From: Gremmenia infestans
Taxonomy: Eukaryota; Ascomycota; Leotiomycetes; Helotiales; Hamatocanthoscyphaceae
Assembly (NCBI GenBank): GCA_032629725.1
Contig: JAFEVB010000004.1
Span: 558,001-622,000 of the forward strand
Length of the DNA: 64,000 bases
Direction: 5' to 3'
Positions 10,429 through 22,600 of this stretch are shown one piece after another (the stretch's first letter is position 1; the number at the start of each line of letters is the position of its first letter). The translations under genes were made by a program, and so were the position numbers. A model generated the notes under the pieces. That model searched no databases and had not been told where the DNA came from. It saw only the letters and a list, made by a program, of their open reading frames with translations.

Positions 10429-11846
10429 GGTGAAAGGTGATGAAGAGGAATGTAGACAGGTGGAGAGATGAACGGGAGTGGAATATTTGTAGAGTACGAG
10501 TCAAAAGAAGGAAGAAGATTAGGGATTTATCTCGGATGAATTGTCGTCGGCTTTGAAATCCCTCGGCATAGTACGGAGTAAGTACCCCAGCAATGACAGA
10601 TGCGGGGTCCCCACCCCCACTAACCGTAGTTCCCACTCGGATACTCGGATGGAGAGAATTGGCGGAATAAAGCACTAAGCCTTGTTTGTCCATTTCCCGC
10701 CTGGCCTTTTACTTACCTATGAAAATAAATAGTCCATGGATTATTACACGAAACGAAACATATCGAACTAAATTCTAGAAGTTCTCGGTTCCTTATACTC
10801 ATATGTCAGATGTAATGGTTGCACGAAAGGCTCGTTTTATTGGGATTTGTCCAATGACTCCTTAACTTATAAAGCGACCCAGGGAATCCAAAGCTTCGAA
10901 GACCGCACCCAATGATGACAAGGAAAACATAATTGTGGATGTTGTTGATCCACCAAGTAACTTGAATTATGCCAATGCCTACATTAGAAATCTTCAATCT
11001 ATAGTCTATAGATAGAGAGAGACATGAATCCTAACTCTGCGGGAACAATCTTCCATATCTCATTCATAAAACCAGCAAAAACTCCAAAAGTCAAAAGGGA
11101 ATTGCTTTCAGCACTGGCTATCTATGGTATATTCTGGATCTTCCTCACTCTATTTGTACGAAGCCATTAAACGCAGAACACCCTCCCACAGAGCAGCGAT
11201 GAAGTTTTCCCAGTCTTGACACGAAGACTCCAAATATCCTCAAGCAATCGAGAAGCTCATACCCTTATATCTAGACTCAAACCACGGGACCAATAGCTAC
11301 CTTCGTTAGCGCGTCCTCCGTTTACCACCCACAGCGTTGGATAGCAATCCTTTTCACAAGTTGCCTTACTCGTGGGGGAGCCAGCTACACGTATGTCTCA
11401 TAGGGGACTCGTAGACATGGCTATCGGCGTTTGCTTTAGATGGCGCGGTGTTTTTCGTGGTAGGTGAAGCGGGTGTGGGATGATATGATAGTGCCTGGCA
11501 TGATGAGGATATTGAGAAGCTGATGAACATGATGTTGGGTTGTGGGACCTGAATTATGCGAAGGGAGTCTGAAGCCAGAATGATACAAATGCAGGAACCC
11601 AGATTCGGTTCAGACAATTTTAAGCCTTTTGGGATTTGAGTAGAGGCTTAAACATCCTCCCCCAACGCCACACCGGATGCATTTAGCACGGGGCAAGAGA
11701 GTAGCATGTTGCTTTGTTTTGTAGGTCGCAACCAGTATAACTTGTATGTTGAGCAGAATTTGTTGGTTTGTGGAATAATTAACTCTGTATAGAGCATCTC
11801 AGAACGCCATATACTCCAAACGCCTTATCCAACTCCAAAACCATAC
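10429..11846. other. Gene-free stretch, 1.4 kb
   Basis: Upstream of acetoacetyl-CoA synthetase. Open frames here are under 90 codons apart from a shadow extending out of the synthetase. No repeat, RNA or coding signature was recognised. Confidence 0.45.
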
Positions 11847-12350
11847 CTATAACTTCTCCCCCTCCTCGAACTTCCCACCCTTAACCCCATACCTCCACGC
11901 CATATACCCCACCATACCAACCCAACTCCCCACGCCCATCCCCCCTATCCCATACCTCCAGCCACCCCTCGCCACCCCCGCCATGGCGCCCACCGCCATA
12001 CTCCCATACGTCCAATCATCACATTCAACCTGCCCCTTATTGCCCAGCAACCTCCAACTGCGATCCTGCCATTCAATCTCTTCCCTCCCCCACATACGTT
12101 GCACTAGCGCAATCCCCAAGAACCCCGTCCCGATCACCGCGCCCCGGCCCGTCGACCGCAGCAATATAGCCTCGAAGCTCGGGCGGATGAGGGGGTTGCG
12201 CCGCCGGCGCAAGAAGTAGACGGTGCTGGCGACGGGGAGGGAGACGAGGGAGCCCGCTTGGAAGCCGCGGGTCAGGACGTGGGCTGTGAGGATGGTGTGG
12301 CTGTATTTCTGGTCTTCTTCGTAGGCGGCTTGGGGGAAGAAACGCGACAT
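11847..12350 (-). CDS. Small fungal membrane protein of unknown function
   Basis: Single-exon 167-residue ORF starting at an ATG with good context. It has an N-terminal helix, a hydrophobic stretch around residues 30-47 (GSLVSLPVASTVYFL) followed by RRRR, a second hydrophobic segment (AVIGTGFLGIALVQ, about 71-84), and a Gly/Met-rich C-terminal part (residues 115-155) that could form two close helices of Gly-zipper type. This general layout occurs in small mitochondrial inner-membrane proteins of Pezizomycotina, but I do not recognise a named family. Codon use and the complementary-strand context look like a real gene. Confidence 0.7.
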   Translation of the reverse strand: MSRFFPQAAYEEDQKYSHTILTAHVLTRGFQAGSLVSLPVASTVYFLRRRRNPLIRPSFEAILLRSTGRGAVIGTGFLGIALVQRMWGREEIEWQDRSWRLLGNKGQVECDDWTYGSMAVGAMAGVARGGWRYGIGGMGVGSWVGMVGYMAWRYGVKGGKFEEGEKL

Positions 12351-12940
12351 TTTGGGGGTGAGCGGAAAGCTGTCGCGTTAGAGCTAGTGAGGGTTGTCGC
12401 GTGGGAATTGCTTGATTCAGAGAGAGAGAGTCTTTGATATAGGAGGTATTCTAGCTGTATAAGTAGGAAGGGGTGAGTACTGAGAAATGGAGGGAGATAG
12501 CAATACGACGCCGCTGAGCTACCTTTTTAAGTTCGTTGTATACGTGTAAGACGGAGAGGAAAGGGCTCCGAGTCGTGTCTTTAGCTCACCCATACTCGTA
12601 CAATGGTGCCATTTTTGGCGATGGAGGCTAGAGTCGGCGCATTCTGGACCCAAGCGGACTTTTTGGGTGGATGCATGTCCGGGTAAAAGTGGAGCGCTGA
12701 AGAAAGGGGCGTACGCGAGTGCGAGCCAGGAATGGGAGAGGTATACAAATCCATGCATGGAGATTAGTTGAAAATCAGTTATTATCAATGTTTACTTATT
12801 AACCCACGACGTCGTTCATTTCTATCATCATAAAAGATACAGCAAAATACAACTGCATCTCACAACCGCCACTTTTGTTGATCCCAACCAAACGCCAAAC
12901 CATGCCCTCTCTACGCCATCAATGCACCGCTCATATCCCA
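12351..12940. other. Intergenic, no gene seen
   Basis: Holds the promoter of the small membrane protein (with an AGAGAGAG run near 12420) and the 3' UTR of CDC16. Short ORFs only. Confidence 0.45.
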
Positions 12941-14852
12941 TTAATCATCATCACTCAGGTCCATAAGACTATTACCTTCTTCACCATGACCATTACTGAT
13001 CCTCGCTCTCAACTTTCCCTTTCCCTTTCCCTTTCGCATCGCTGCGACAGTCCTAGCAGCCTCCGTTTTCTTCATAGTCAATTCCCGCTCAAAATCATCA
13101 TCTTCCTCAAATTCTTCATTACCACCAGCACTTCCACCTGCAGTTTCTTCAAGAGCCTTGTTCAAGAGCTCTGTCGCGATTGCATCCTGCGGTGATATCG
13201 CCAAAGCTTCGTGAAACACATAAACAGCATCGAATGGCCGTCTCTGCTCCATCAGCACCAGGCCCTTGGCACAGAATATCGAAGGATCTTTTCCCCCTTG
13301 TCTGAGAACTTCGTCAAATTCTGCCAGTGCCTGATCCCAGTGGTGCAATCTCCGATAAGCGTGACCGAGATTCGCTCGAGTCGAGATCCAAGCTTGAGAA
13401 TCACTATCAATTTCATCTGCAATTTCTAGAGACTTGCTGAACATGGAAACTGCATCCCCTAGACGCTCTTGGTGGTAAAAGACTACTCCCATTTCATTGA
13501 GAAGTAGTGGATCCGTTTTGCAAAGACCGTAGGCAGTCTTCAAGAATTCGTCCGCGAGGGTCATGTTATTCAACATGTGATTCTGCATTCCAAGGAACAG
13601 TTGAGGCAGATGTGTACCCATGAAGAGTCTCGCAGCTGTCGAATAGGCCGATATTGCCTGGTCGTGTTCCCCTTCTGCCGCAAATGTGTGTGCAAACCCG
13701 ATCCATGCAGGCCCGAAATGTGGATCCATCATGCTTGCTTTGCTGAAATACCGTCGAGCTTCTGCAACTTTGTTGATTGCAAGATAGTATATTCCAACAG
13801 CAAGCCAGGCACATGGCTCTTCTGGGTGATTATCTGCAAGGTCGTGGGAGACAAGGAAAAGTGCATTTTTGAGCTGCAATTCGTACAGACATGCCAGATG
13901 AAGGGGGTATATGCTGAAATTGTATTTATCATTTTGTAGTATGGAGCTCGTGATTCCTAATGCGTCCTTGAATCTGCATTGTGTGAACAAGAGGTCTGCT
14001 TTGGAAAGCAGCAAATCAGGATTGTTTGCGAGGTTATAGTGAGTGGAGAGTGTCTCGGTGGCCGCTGTAAATGTCGCGGGGTTCTTGTATTTAGACAGCC
14101 TGGTGGTATAAAGCATCTTCGTAAATTCGGCAGCTTCTTGGGAAGAGGAGGTATCGTCGTTGATCTGTATGGCATCGAAGTCGAGGGATTCTAAGAATTG
14201 CCATTCCTCATCTGGTGACATCAAGCAGTTCTTCATGAGCTGCTCAAAAGCCTCGAAACACTGGACATCTATTCGGACAGCATCTTTGTAGCATTCCTTT
14301 GCACGATCGAAAGCATTTTGTTTCGCGTAGCATAGTCCTCGAAGGAAGCACATTGCTGCTTCAAATCGAATGTTCGCGGCATCTTCTTGAGCCGCTTCAT
14401 CCTTTTTCTCGTGTCTCTCCGACCTTGCAGCGGTCTTCCCATGGTGTGTCGAGCCTCCCTTGGTGTGTTGCAACTTTCGCCTGCTATTACTCGAGCTTGT
14501 GATGAGGTGAGTAGGGTTCTTCTCGCCGAGGATATTAAGTGCTTCTTCGAATCGAGATTGCTTGATCAAACAATGTCCAGCAAGATATCGACATGAGGGG
14601 TTCCGCGCGATCAGGTCTTGTTTAGAGAGAAAACTTTGGGCTCGCGTGTAGTTACCAGTTGAGAAGTGAACTTGGGCAAGCCAAAAGGCGTCTTTGTCGT
14701 TTTCTGAGGGTGCGATGTTAGTACAAGAGAAGCTGTAAATGCTAAGGAGCATTACTTGTTAAGGCCAACAGTTTGTCTCCTATGAAAATGGCCGAGTCGT
14801 ACTGGTGTTTATTGAGGGCATCCTGCCGCCAATCCCTCAAGAACTTCTCCAT
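12941..14852 (-). CDS. CDC16: Anaphase-promoting complex subunit Cdc16/Cut9 (APC6)
   Basis: TPR scaffold subunit of the APC/C ubiquitin ligase that drives the metaphase-anaphase transition (nucleus). Exons 14852..14756 and 14703..12941, split by a 52-nt intron, encode 619 residues. The N-terminus FLRDWRQDALNKHQYDSAIF and the following DAFWLAQVHFSTGNYTRAQ and CRYLAGHCLIKQSRFEEAL are characteristic of Cut9/Cdc16. At least eight TPR motifs follow, including AWLAVGIYYLAINKVAEARR, PAWIGFAHTFAAEGEHDQAI and ANLGHAYRRLHHWDQALAEF. A low-complexity acidic stretch and a KGKGKGK run close the C-terminus; the latter comes from a CCCTTT microsatellite. It shares a 326-bp promoter with YJU2. Confidence 0.95.
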
Positions 14853-15178
14853 GCCGAGTTTCGTAAGATCATAAGTCGTAATCCATGAGATGGTGAGATT
14901 TTGATAGTTACGAGAAGCAAATGTAGTTTGTTGTTGTTGTTTCTAGCAGATTGGGGGAAGGCGCGTCTGGGCAACGCGAGGCTGAGATTTAAAAACTGCG
15001 GATCAGTTCTGTTCTGGCCACCGTATCAAAAATCCCATGCCATGAGCCATGCTACTTCTACTTCTTTCTAACCTCTCCTTCCATTGCTCAAACCACAAAA
15101 ATTTCAACTCCACGGAACGCCTCCTCGACATCATCTTCGTCCGTTCCATCACACTTCTCACATCGTCTCTAGCCCACC
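14853..15178. promoter_or_regulatory. Divergent promoter between CDC16 and YJU2
   Basis: The two start codons face away from each other across 326 bases, so a shared bidirectional promoter is likely. The YJU2 side is pyrimidine-rich (CTTCTAC/CTTTCTAACC tracts), typical of fungal start regions. Confidence 0.5.
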
Positions 15179-15988
15179 ATGTCTGAACGAAAGGTCCTAA
15201 CTAAATACTACCCCCCGGACTTCGACCCCTCCAAGATTGTCCGGTCGCGCGCCCCCAAGCAGGCAGGCCCCAAAGTCCAAACCGTCCGTCTCATGGCACC
15301 CTTCCCTATGAAATGTACAGCATGCGGTGAATATATCTATAAAGGTCGAAAGTTCAACGCACGCAAAGAAACCACCGAAGACCGATACTACTCCATCCCC
15401 ATCTACCGCTTCTACATTAGATGTACAAGATGCAGTGGGGAGATTACGTTCAAGACGGATCCCAAGAATATGGACTACGAGTGCGAGCGCGGTGCAAAGA
15501 GAAATACGGAACCATGGCGTATGAATGGGCTTGGAAAGCAGGAGAGCGACGAAGAGAGACTGGATCGCCTGGAGAGGGAAGAGGAGGAGAAGAACGCAAT
15601 GGAGGAACTTGAGACTAAAACTCTCGACGCAAAGCGTGAGATGGCTGTCGCCGATGCCTTGGATGAGATCCGGACCCGGAATGCTAGGAATGAACGTATG
15701 GGCAAGGATGGTGTAGAAGTCACAGTTACGCGGGAGACCCGAGACGATGAAAGAGAGAGGCAAGAACGGGAGGATGAGGAAGCGGCGAGGATGGCGTTTA
15801 TGCGGAGGCATGAGGCTCTGGAGGAGGTCATTGATGATGAAGATGCTGAAGAGGCTGGCGAGAAGGCGCCCCCTATCACGAAAGAAGCCGCCTTGGAGAT
15901 GCCTCCGCCGAGTTTCAAGCGTGTCGTGAAGAAGAAGAAAGACCATGCTGCTGCGTTAGGGATTAAGAAGAAGAAGTCTCTGGTGTGA
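15179..15988 (+). CDS. YJU2: Splicing factor Yju2/Cwf16 (CWC16 family)
   Basis: Step-one spliceosome factor that joins the Prp19-associated complex and stabilises the branch helix (nucleus). Single exon of 269 residues. The N-terminus SERKVLTKYYPPDFDPSKI is nearly invariant in the family. A four-cysteine zinc site follows (CTACGEYIYKG, then CTRCSGEITFKTDPKNMDY). After about residue 115 comes a long charged coiled-coil region, and the C-terminus is a Lys-rich tail (KKKK, KKKKSLV). Size and order match Yju2 rather than its paralogue CCDC130/Saf4. Confidence 0.95.
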   Translation: MSERKVLTKYYPPDFDPSKIVRSRAPKQAGPKVQTVRLMAPFPMKCTACGEYIYKGRKFNARKETTEDRYYSIPIYRFYIRCTRCSGEITFKTDPKNMDYECERGAKRNTEPWRMNGLGKQESDEERLDRLEREEEEKNAMEELETKTLDAKREMAVADALDEIRTRNARNERMGKDGVEVTVTRETRDDERERQEREDEEAARMAFMRRHEALEEVIDDEDAEEAGEKAPPITKEAALEMPPPSFKRVVKKKKDHAAALGIKKKKSLV

Positions 15989-17254
15989 AACATGTCTAGT
16001 ATTCTCGCGCTCTTGGGTCTGGATGGCGTTAGTACGGAGGAGCATAAGTCTTGACAGTCGCAAAGGCCTAATGATCAAGCTTTCGTGTCGAATCATGGGC
16101 GTCCTGTGCTTTAATTTGACAAAATACGAATCTATAACACATAGCTGTTACCCTTCACGAGTTGCGGGCTATCATGATTTCCAAGTATTCGAAAAAAAGA
16201 GGTAAGTATCATGACCTGTGCTGCAAGATCCTTAGATTAATTTCAGAAGATAGGAACTACCACTCCAGATGCAACATGTCAAGAATTCTCGTATCCCAAA
16301 TGCAGTACTCTATCTCTCATCTTATCATCCCTCAAGGCTCCAAAAAAAAACATCCGCAACACTCTAGTAGCGGTAAAAACCTTTCATTTTCTATCGTCTG
16401 ACGGCTCTTCACGTCCGCCTACGCCATTGGACCTTAGCTGAAGGCATAGGGCGAGCGACCAGTAACTGTTAAAGAACCAAATTTAGACATCTTCTCCCAT
16501 GTAGTTCGCAAGAGAGCTACTTACCGACCAAACGGTTGGCACAACCCCTTTTTGGCCCTCCAGGTTCGAGAACTTTGTTGTTCTTAGCATGCGCCCAACC
16601 CCCAAGAGCTCGGGGAGAGGCTGAACAAGAGGGAGGTTACTTACCTACACAGTACGACACAGATCTGTAGCTTCTATTCAGCTCATGTTACCTAAGCTGC
16701 AGGCAGAATATAGTACCCCTCTTTATACATCCAGGTTGCATGCAGAAGCGGGTGGAAGACAGACAGACGTCCCAGACGAGGAATGAAATACTACATGATT
16801 GCTTTGGTGGGTGGCGGGTGGCTTGTCTTGTCCAATATTGATCTGATATGGGCTTTTATTAGCGAGCAGCGGGAGTGAGGGAGGCCTGAGAAAAGGGGGG
16901 GACAACAAAGAACATTTGGACTGTTGTGATTTGGATTGTGGGTCCGCTTTAGGTGTTTACTTGAAAAGATTGAATTAGAATAGGAAATCTGAATTAGTTT
17001 CAATTTTTAATATCAATTGTCTCCAGACATATACCGTAGCCGTAGTAAGATTCAAATTAACTTGTGTACGTACATATACATGTTCAACCTCGCTTATATA
17101 ACAATGCAGGCTCCCGACGACGACCTTGTGCCCGCCACATTAATGTTTTGCCATCAACAAAGATACTTCCTACACCTCATATATTGTAGCATTTCCGATG
17201 GTCACCTCGATATAAGCTTGGGACAGTACCTCTACCTGTATGAGCCGATAAAGC
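15989..17254. other. Gene-free stretch, 1.3 kb
   Basis: Between YJU2 and the P450 fragment. Open frames are short and overlap on both strands without family features; nothing supported. Confidence 0.45.
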
Positions 17255-17655
17255 ATGTCTATCAACGTCGACGTCGTCTCGCACCTTCCCGGCTGGCGAC
17301 TGCTCTTTCGGTCTTGTTTGGTGCTCCTTCTAGGTGGAATCGCGAAATTCTTCGTCAAGCTGTACCGTATACGTAGCAAGTTTCAGCGTATGCAGAAGGA
17401 TGGCCTAGCGAGTCACAGTATATTCCGCATGTCACGTACTGTCCGCACGCAGCTTTGCAAATGATTGGGGTATTATCGCTAACCAGATCACATAGCCAAT
17501 GCCTCCCTCACCACCCGGTGCTTGGACATCTGAAGTTGGTTGCTGAAATAATGTCGAAAGTGCCCGGCGATGTTCATGGACACGTTCTTCCGCACCAAAT
17601 TGAGCGTCTGTTCCCCGATCTAGGCCCAACGTTCTACGTTGATACTTGGGCTTAA
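17255..17655 (+). pseudogene. Cytochrome P450 N-terminal fragment (relic)
   Basis: The first exon (17255..17407) encodes a membrane anchor and the basic hinge LLGGIAKFFVKLYRIRSKFQ, ending in QKDGL. An 88-nt intron follows (17408-17495) with a GC instead of a GT donor (GCGAGT) and a good branch site and acceptor. The next exon reads PMPP and then, after a one-base frame slip (CCC for CC near 17504), HHPVLGHLKLVAEIMSKVPG and the segment up to FPDLGPTFYVDTW, as in fungal P450s. The frame then hits a TAA at 17653 and AT-rich DNA. No I-helix, ExxR or haem motif exists downstream. About a quarter of a P450 remains. Confidence 0.75.
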
Positions 17656-17947
17656 TATATGACATATTTTACTAGGGAAGTTAGTAGTTATAAGTCTAGA
17701 GTTTGAAAATTTAACGTAAAAAAGGTATAGAAAAGTAGTTGAGTTTTTGGTGTTCCAGAAACCTTATCCTAAATGAGGGACGGATCTTTTAGCGCCTTGG
17801 CGCTTAGCAGCTTGCGGCAGGGCAGGTGCAGGGATATAGTAGCGTTCGAAATCAACTTCATATTACAAACTTATATTGATTTTGTACGGAGTGTTTGCGC
17901 CATATTCTAGAGCATACTAGTATCAATATAGCTTACCCTTTTCCCAA
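17656..17947. other. Short intergenic stretch after the P450 relic
   Basis: AT-rich sequence between the broken end of the P450 fragment and the methyltransferase stop codon; no coding sign. Confidence 0.4.
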
Positions 17948-18885
17948 TCAAGTCTTTTTCTTAAGCACGCCCCAAATCCTAGGCAAGCAAGTATACGGAT
18001 CGTCGGCCACCTCAATGTCACCAGGGTTTTCCCACTCCCCAGCCGCCAAAATATCCGCCTTGATATCCCGATTCATACAACACCCAACAAATGCGCTCCA
18101 AGCAGGATTCAAGCAAACTGTTCCATATTAGCTCAAATCAATTCTTTAATATAAGAACTAATACATACTTTGCGCCGTGGCCGTGACAGTATCCTTATTC
18201 TTCACATGCTCCCAGAATATAAAGCTACCCCCAGGCTTTAACAACTTCCACACCTCCCTCATCACACTCTTCACGTCCCCTACCGCGCACAACACCTGAA
18301 TACTCAGCACGGTATCCATGCTGCCCTCTGTAATCCCCTCTCTTCTCAAAATCTCGCTTTCTTCAACACCACACGCGAGAAACTTGTACTTATCCTGGAG
18401 ATCAAGTTTCTTGACCTTGGCGGCAATGGCGTCTTCATAGTGGGGGTTGGGGTCAATGGCGTATATGAACTTTACGAGGGATGCATCGTAGCGCTGAATT
18501 TGGTTGCCTGGTCCGGGGCCGAGCTCGAGGATTTTGCCGTGAGAGGAGCGGACAAGGGAGGGGACACAGGTGGTGTCTTCATAAGCGATAAAGCCGTTGG
18601 CTGTGCACGAGATTTAGTATGTTGGGGGTTGGGTTGGGTTGGGGATAGGGAAGTTACAGGTTAGGATGAGGAGTTTTGCTAGGGCCGCGTCTCGAACTCG
18701 TTGGGGATGTGCAAGTGAGGCGAGGCCGTCTTTGCGAAGTGCTTCTTTGAAAGCGTCGTAGTGCACTATTTTGGGGAATTAGTATCTTGGTATGAGGGGG
18801 GATGAGGGCGAGAATTACATTTGACGGATGACCAGATGAGCTGGATTGGTCTGACGATGCTACTGAGGCGGATGTTAACGGCCAT
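17948..18885 (-). CDS. SAM-dependent methyltransferase (METTL7/UbiE-like, type 11)
   Basis: Four exons, 18885..18819, 18765..18658, 18600..18169 and 18117..17948, encode 258 residues; three introns of 51-57 nt keep phase. SAM-binding motif I is ILELGPGPGNQ, the acidic end of strand 2 is YAIDPNP, motif II is DTVLSIQVLC and motif III is LLKPGGSFIFWEHV. After the last intron the segment LNPAWSAFVGCCMNRD resembles the METTL7 subgroup (which has N-P-x-W-x-x-x-x-G-G/C-C). The N-terminus is short and weakly hydrophobic. The methyl acceptor is unknown. The ORF usually seen here alone (18158-18349) is just an exon piece. Confidence 0.87.
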
Positions 18886-19622
18886 GGTGCTTATTTAATA
18901 TAACTTGTATCACGCAGAAATCCGAGCGAGGACTGATTGTGCATGTAATGGGAAAGCAGACGAGCTCGTTGAGTAAGTGTGTGTGGTGGGAGGGAGGATG
19001 AGTTCGTTGAAATGTGTGGATGGTCTAAATAAGAAAGGAAGATAAAACGTGCTGGGTGCTCGATGTTTTGATATAGAATAAGCTCCCCTGCAGTGCGCTA
19101 AGTGGACGGAGATCTATTCCACCGATCATCCCACTTCCGAGTGACAGCTTATAAACATAAAGATGATATACATAGATATCAAGGCGGTGGTATATATAAT
19201 ATATCCCCACGTGATTTACAAGGGATCGAGCGAGATGTTCTTCCGATATATCGATATATATTGAGCTGATGAGATGTTGATAGGACGTCTAAATACTAGT
19301 AGCAAGATATATAAAGAGCAGATTTATATTTCGGTTAGGTATATGTAGCTCGTTTTTTCCACATGCCTCTGACTATCGATCCATGCAATCACAAGCTTGC
19401 TCCGAATCACTTCCCTGCTTTCAAATTCATGGCGCTTAAATTTGTCAAGCAAGTAATTTCTAGTGTCAACTTCGTGTAACACGATTCCGAATTCAGAGCG
19501 CGACCAGTAAAGAAGAGCCGGAGAAAGTCTGATGGATGTTAGTCTAGTAATCGTAAGAGTTCAGCTTTCGTACATTTGACCTTGATTGACCTATTTTTAC
19601 CTCGCATTCCAATTTTATATTA
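18886..19622. other. Intergenic, no gene seen
   Basis: About 740 bases. It contains an AT-rich stretch with ATATC/GATAT runs (19140-19270) that could fold on itself. No gene feature. Confidence 0.4.
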
Positions 19623-22600
19623 CTAGGCGGCTCTGAGCTTCTTTCCTACTATAATGTCTGAAATTCCCATATCCATATCAGAACTCCCTCGCTTCGAAGA
19701 GGACCCTGAACTCGATATCGCCACACTTGGTAGTTCCATGGCCTCTGCCATTCGGAGTGGCAAGTTTCCGTGAGAATCCAAAATAGGTGTACTCCACATT
19801 CCGACATCGTGGGTATTTTCAGATAAGACCCCAGAACGTTCATCGATAGCGTTTTGAATCATATCGGCCAACATTGTGTATGAACAAGTCAGCGCGACAT
19901 CTCCAGGTGTTTGGCGACGGGAATCCCGGTGTGAAGGATTGCAGCCATGTTTGAGAAGTATCTTAGCGCCATCTGTGTTTCCAATCCAACAGGCAAGGTG
20001 TAAGGCAGTTTGTTGATCAGCCAATGGGATATCTGGATTTGCTCCAGCTTCGAGAAGGAGTTGCGTTGCAGGAGTGTTTTTGCACCTTATTGCAAGGGCG
20101 AGCGGTGTGAAGTTCTGGCGGTTGGTTGTATCCAAGTTCACAGCGGCCTCCAACGTGAGCTTCATCTTCTCCAATGATACGTCTTCGTGCGTTCGAGTGA
20201 GATCATGGAGTGGTGTATTGCCATTAGTATCTTGAACAGACATACTGGCTCCTTTGTCAAGGACGAACTTGTAGCTTTTTGGCGAGATGTGCGGTCTTGC
20301 CGTCACATGAAGTGCGAATTGCCTATCTAGATCCAATTTGCTAAAGCCTCGACCCTGAAGGGCTAGAGCATCCCAAATGATCGAGGCATTCTTGACAATA
20401 GCGAGCTCAAGCCATTGAGCTTCTGATATTATACCTTTGTCTGATAGATTTCTAACAATGAATTCTGCGATCTCAAAGCTAGTAGAATACCAAGAATCAA
20501 CTGCGAAGTATAAAAGTCTTGTCGTGTCTGCAAGTAAACATTTATCGTCCAAAGATTCGTAGTACTGAGCGGCTTGTGTTGAGTTCCAGAGTAGCTGAAA
20601 TGTGTCCAAATTCCAGCCCTTTACTACGCACATTTCTAGCGGAGAAAAAAATCCGGAAACGTCTGGCACCGTTACATTCACCCCTTGAATAACCAGAGAC
20701 TCGATAACAGCATTCCAACATCCAGGATCATCAGCATTATCAGTCTCATCAGCATCAAACCCAATCAAAACAGAATACAAATCTGTAGTTCCTCCTATAG
20801 CAAATGAAGCGTCCCAGTGTTTGTTCATGTCTAAGAGTTCCTCCGCCACCGAATAAATTGAATTTCGTATTGCACGAGTGAGCGCGTCTTGAAATACTGT
20901 CTTTGTCGTCTCTGTATTATCAGAGCTTGTGCGAATAAATTGGCATAACAGTTGGGTAAGGCCTGTAAGGAACTTTCTGTCTTTGATGAACGGACTGGAC
21001 GATTAAGCTCCTGATGTATAACTGGGAAAGCTTCCGGGGGTGTGATGTTGAACAACGATGATGGATATTCTTCCTCGCATCCTAGGGAAAGCATTTGAAG
21101 TGCGAAGGAGAAAAACTCGAGATGAACGCTAGGATCCAAATAGATCCGAAAGCCATTAGCAAATGTTTCCACAAGACGCATCGTACCTTCCCAATATTCT
21201 TGAATCTTCTGAAACCGATATTTCGCTTCATTGAGGATGAAGTCAAAATCTTCAGATAAAATGGTACAACCTGAATCTAGCATCATCTTAGTCGCTGCGA
21301 AAGGTTTATCAAGAAATATGTCAGACTCGAGAGCTAGCTGGAAGGCAGTAGATCTGCGGTCTGTAAATATGTCACCTTCTGCACGGGCGTTCGCTCCAGC
21401 ATCGAGCAACGCCTGAATGGTTTCTTTTTGACCAGTTTCATTACTGTACTCCCAATATATTTCATTATCGAAGGAGGAACGCCATGCGTCGGCCAGCGTC
21501 AAAGCGCAGTTCAACGGCTTTCCAAATATGGATGTTTTTTCCACATCCATGCCAAGTTTGATCAAAATTACACATACGTCGTTCAATGCAAAGCATGCTG
21601 CCCAATGAAGCGGGGTTGGATCAGAGCCGTAGTTACCAGACGTCTCACCCTTAGAGTCGTTGACTTCGCACCAAGCATACGTCCACAGTCTGAATGTGGA
21701 GCTGCGCTCTGGGTGGAACAGTTGGGTCACAGTCTCATGAATTGAGTCTGACTTGGATAGTCGTAAATGTTTAATCCAGCAGAATGCCGCGTATTTGAAG
21801 AAATCGAACTTGTCTTTGAACGGTTCCCATACCTCTTTCAGGTAACATTCGGTGGGAAACAAAGATACAGGATCAAGAGAAGATATAGGCTGGTCATCAA
21901 ATAACGTGCAAGACAAAGTGTCACGCATGCTTCAGCAAGTAAAGAGTGGTCGCCTGATAGTCGGTAGTCAATGTATTGCGGCTTCAAAATCGGGTCGATG
22001 GATATGAGAAACTCCTTCACCGTGAAGTGGGCAAGTTCGAGCCCTGTCGAAAACCGATTCCTGCGAACCAAGCTGCTACACCAGTGCAAGAGCTCATCTT
22101 CGGTGGTCATTCTCCTAGAATCAAAAACGGTATCTCCACTCTGTACCGCCAATGCTTGAAGCAACTGCGTTGTTGTTAAGAATTTGTTGTTTCCTTTGGA
22201 GGAATCAATGTTAAACCCGTTGAACCTTTCGGCGTAGACTATCCAACAAAGTGCACTTCGAACCAATCGTTGGTTCTGTTTGTTGCTTCGATTAACTCTT
22301 TCTAGAATTCGTTCATATGAACTTGGAAGATCTGGGGGGAGCTGTTTGAGAGCTTGGCGACGATCTCGATCACTGGTACATTCGCAGAGGTAATCCATTT
22401 GACAAGCAACCCATCTAAACCTATAGTATACCACAATGTTAGAGGCTATACTACCCAAACATGGGAGGTGGCTCAGCTCACATTCCATCGGCGCCCTCTA
22501 TAAGGGTCTTCATTATGTGCTCCTTCAAGTCGCGATCCTTGATGTTTAGTTTTCGCTGTTTGGTTCGTCTTTCAATCTCCGAGCCAACATATAGACGAAG

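Noticed and set aside
9854..10693. 279-codon minus-strand ORF
   Set aside because: It runs through intron 1 and out of frame of acetoacetyl-CoA synthetase exon 2; its translation is low-complexity and unrelated to any family.
15197..15946. 249-codon ORF antisense to YJU2
   Set aside because: A shadow of a highly conserved single-exon gene; Leu/Ser/Cys-rich translation.
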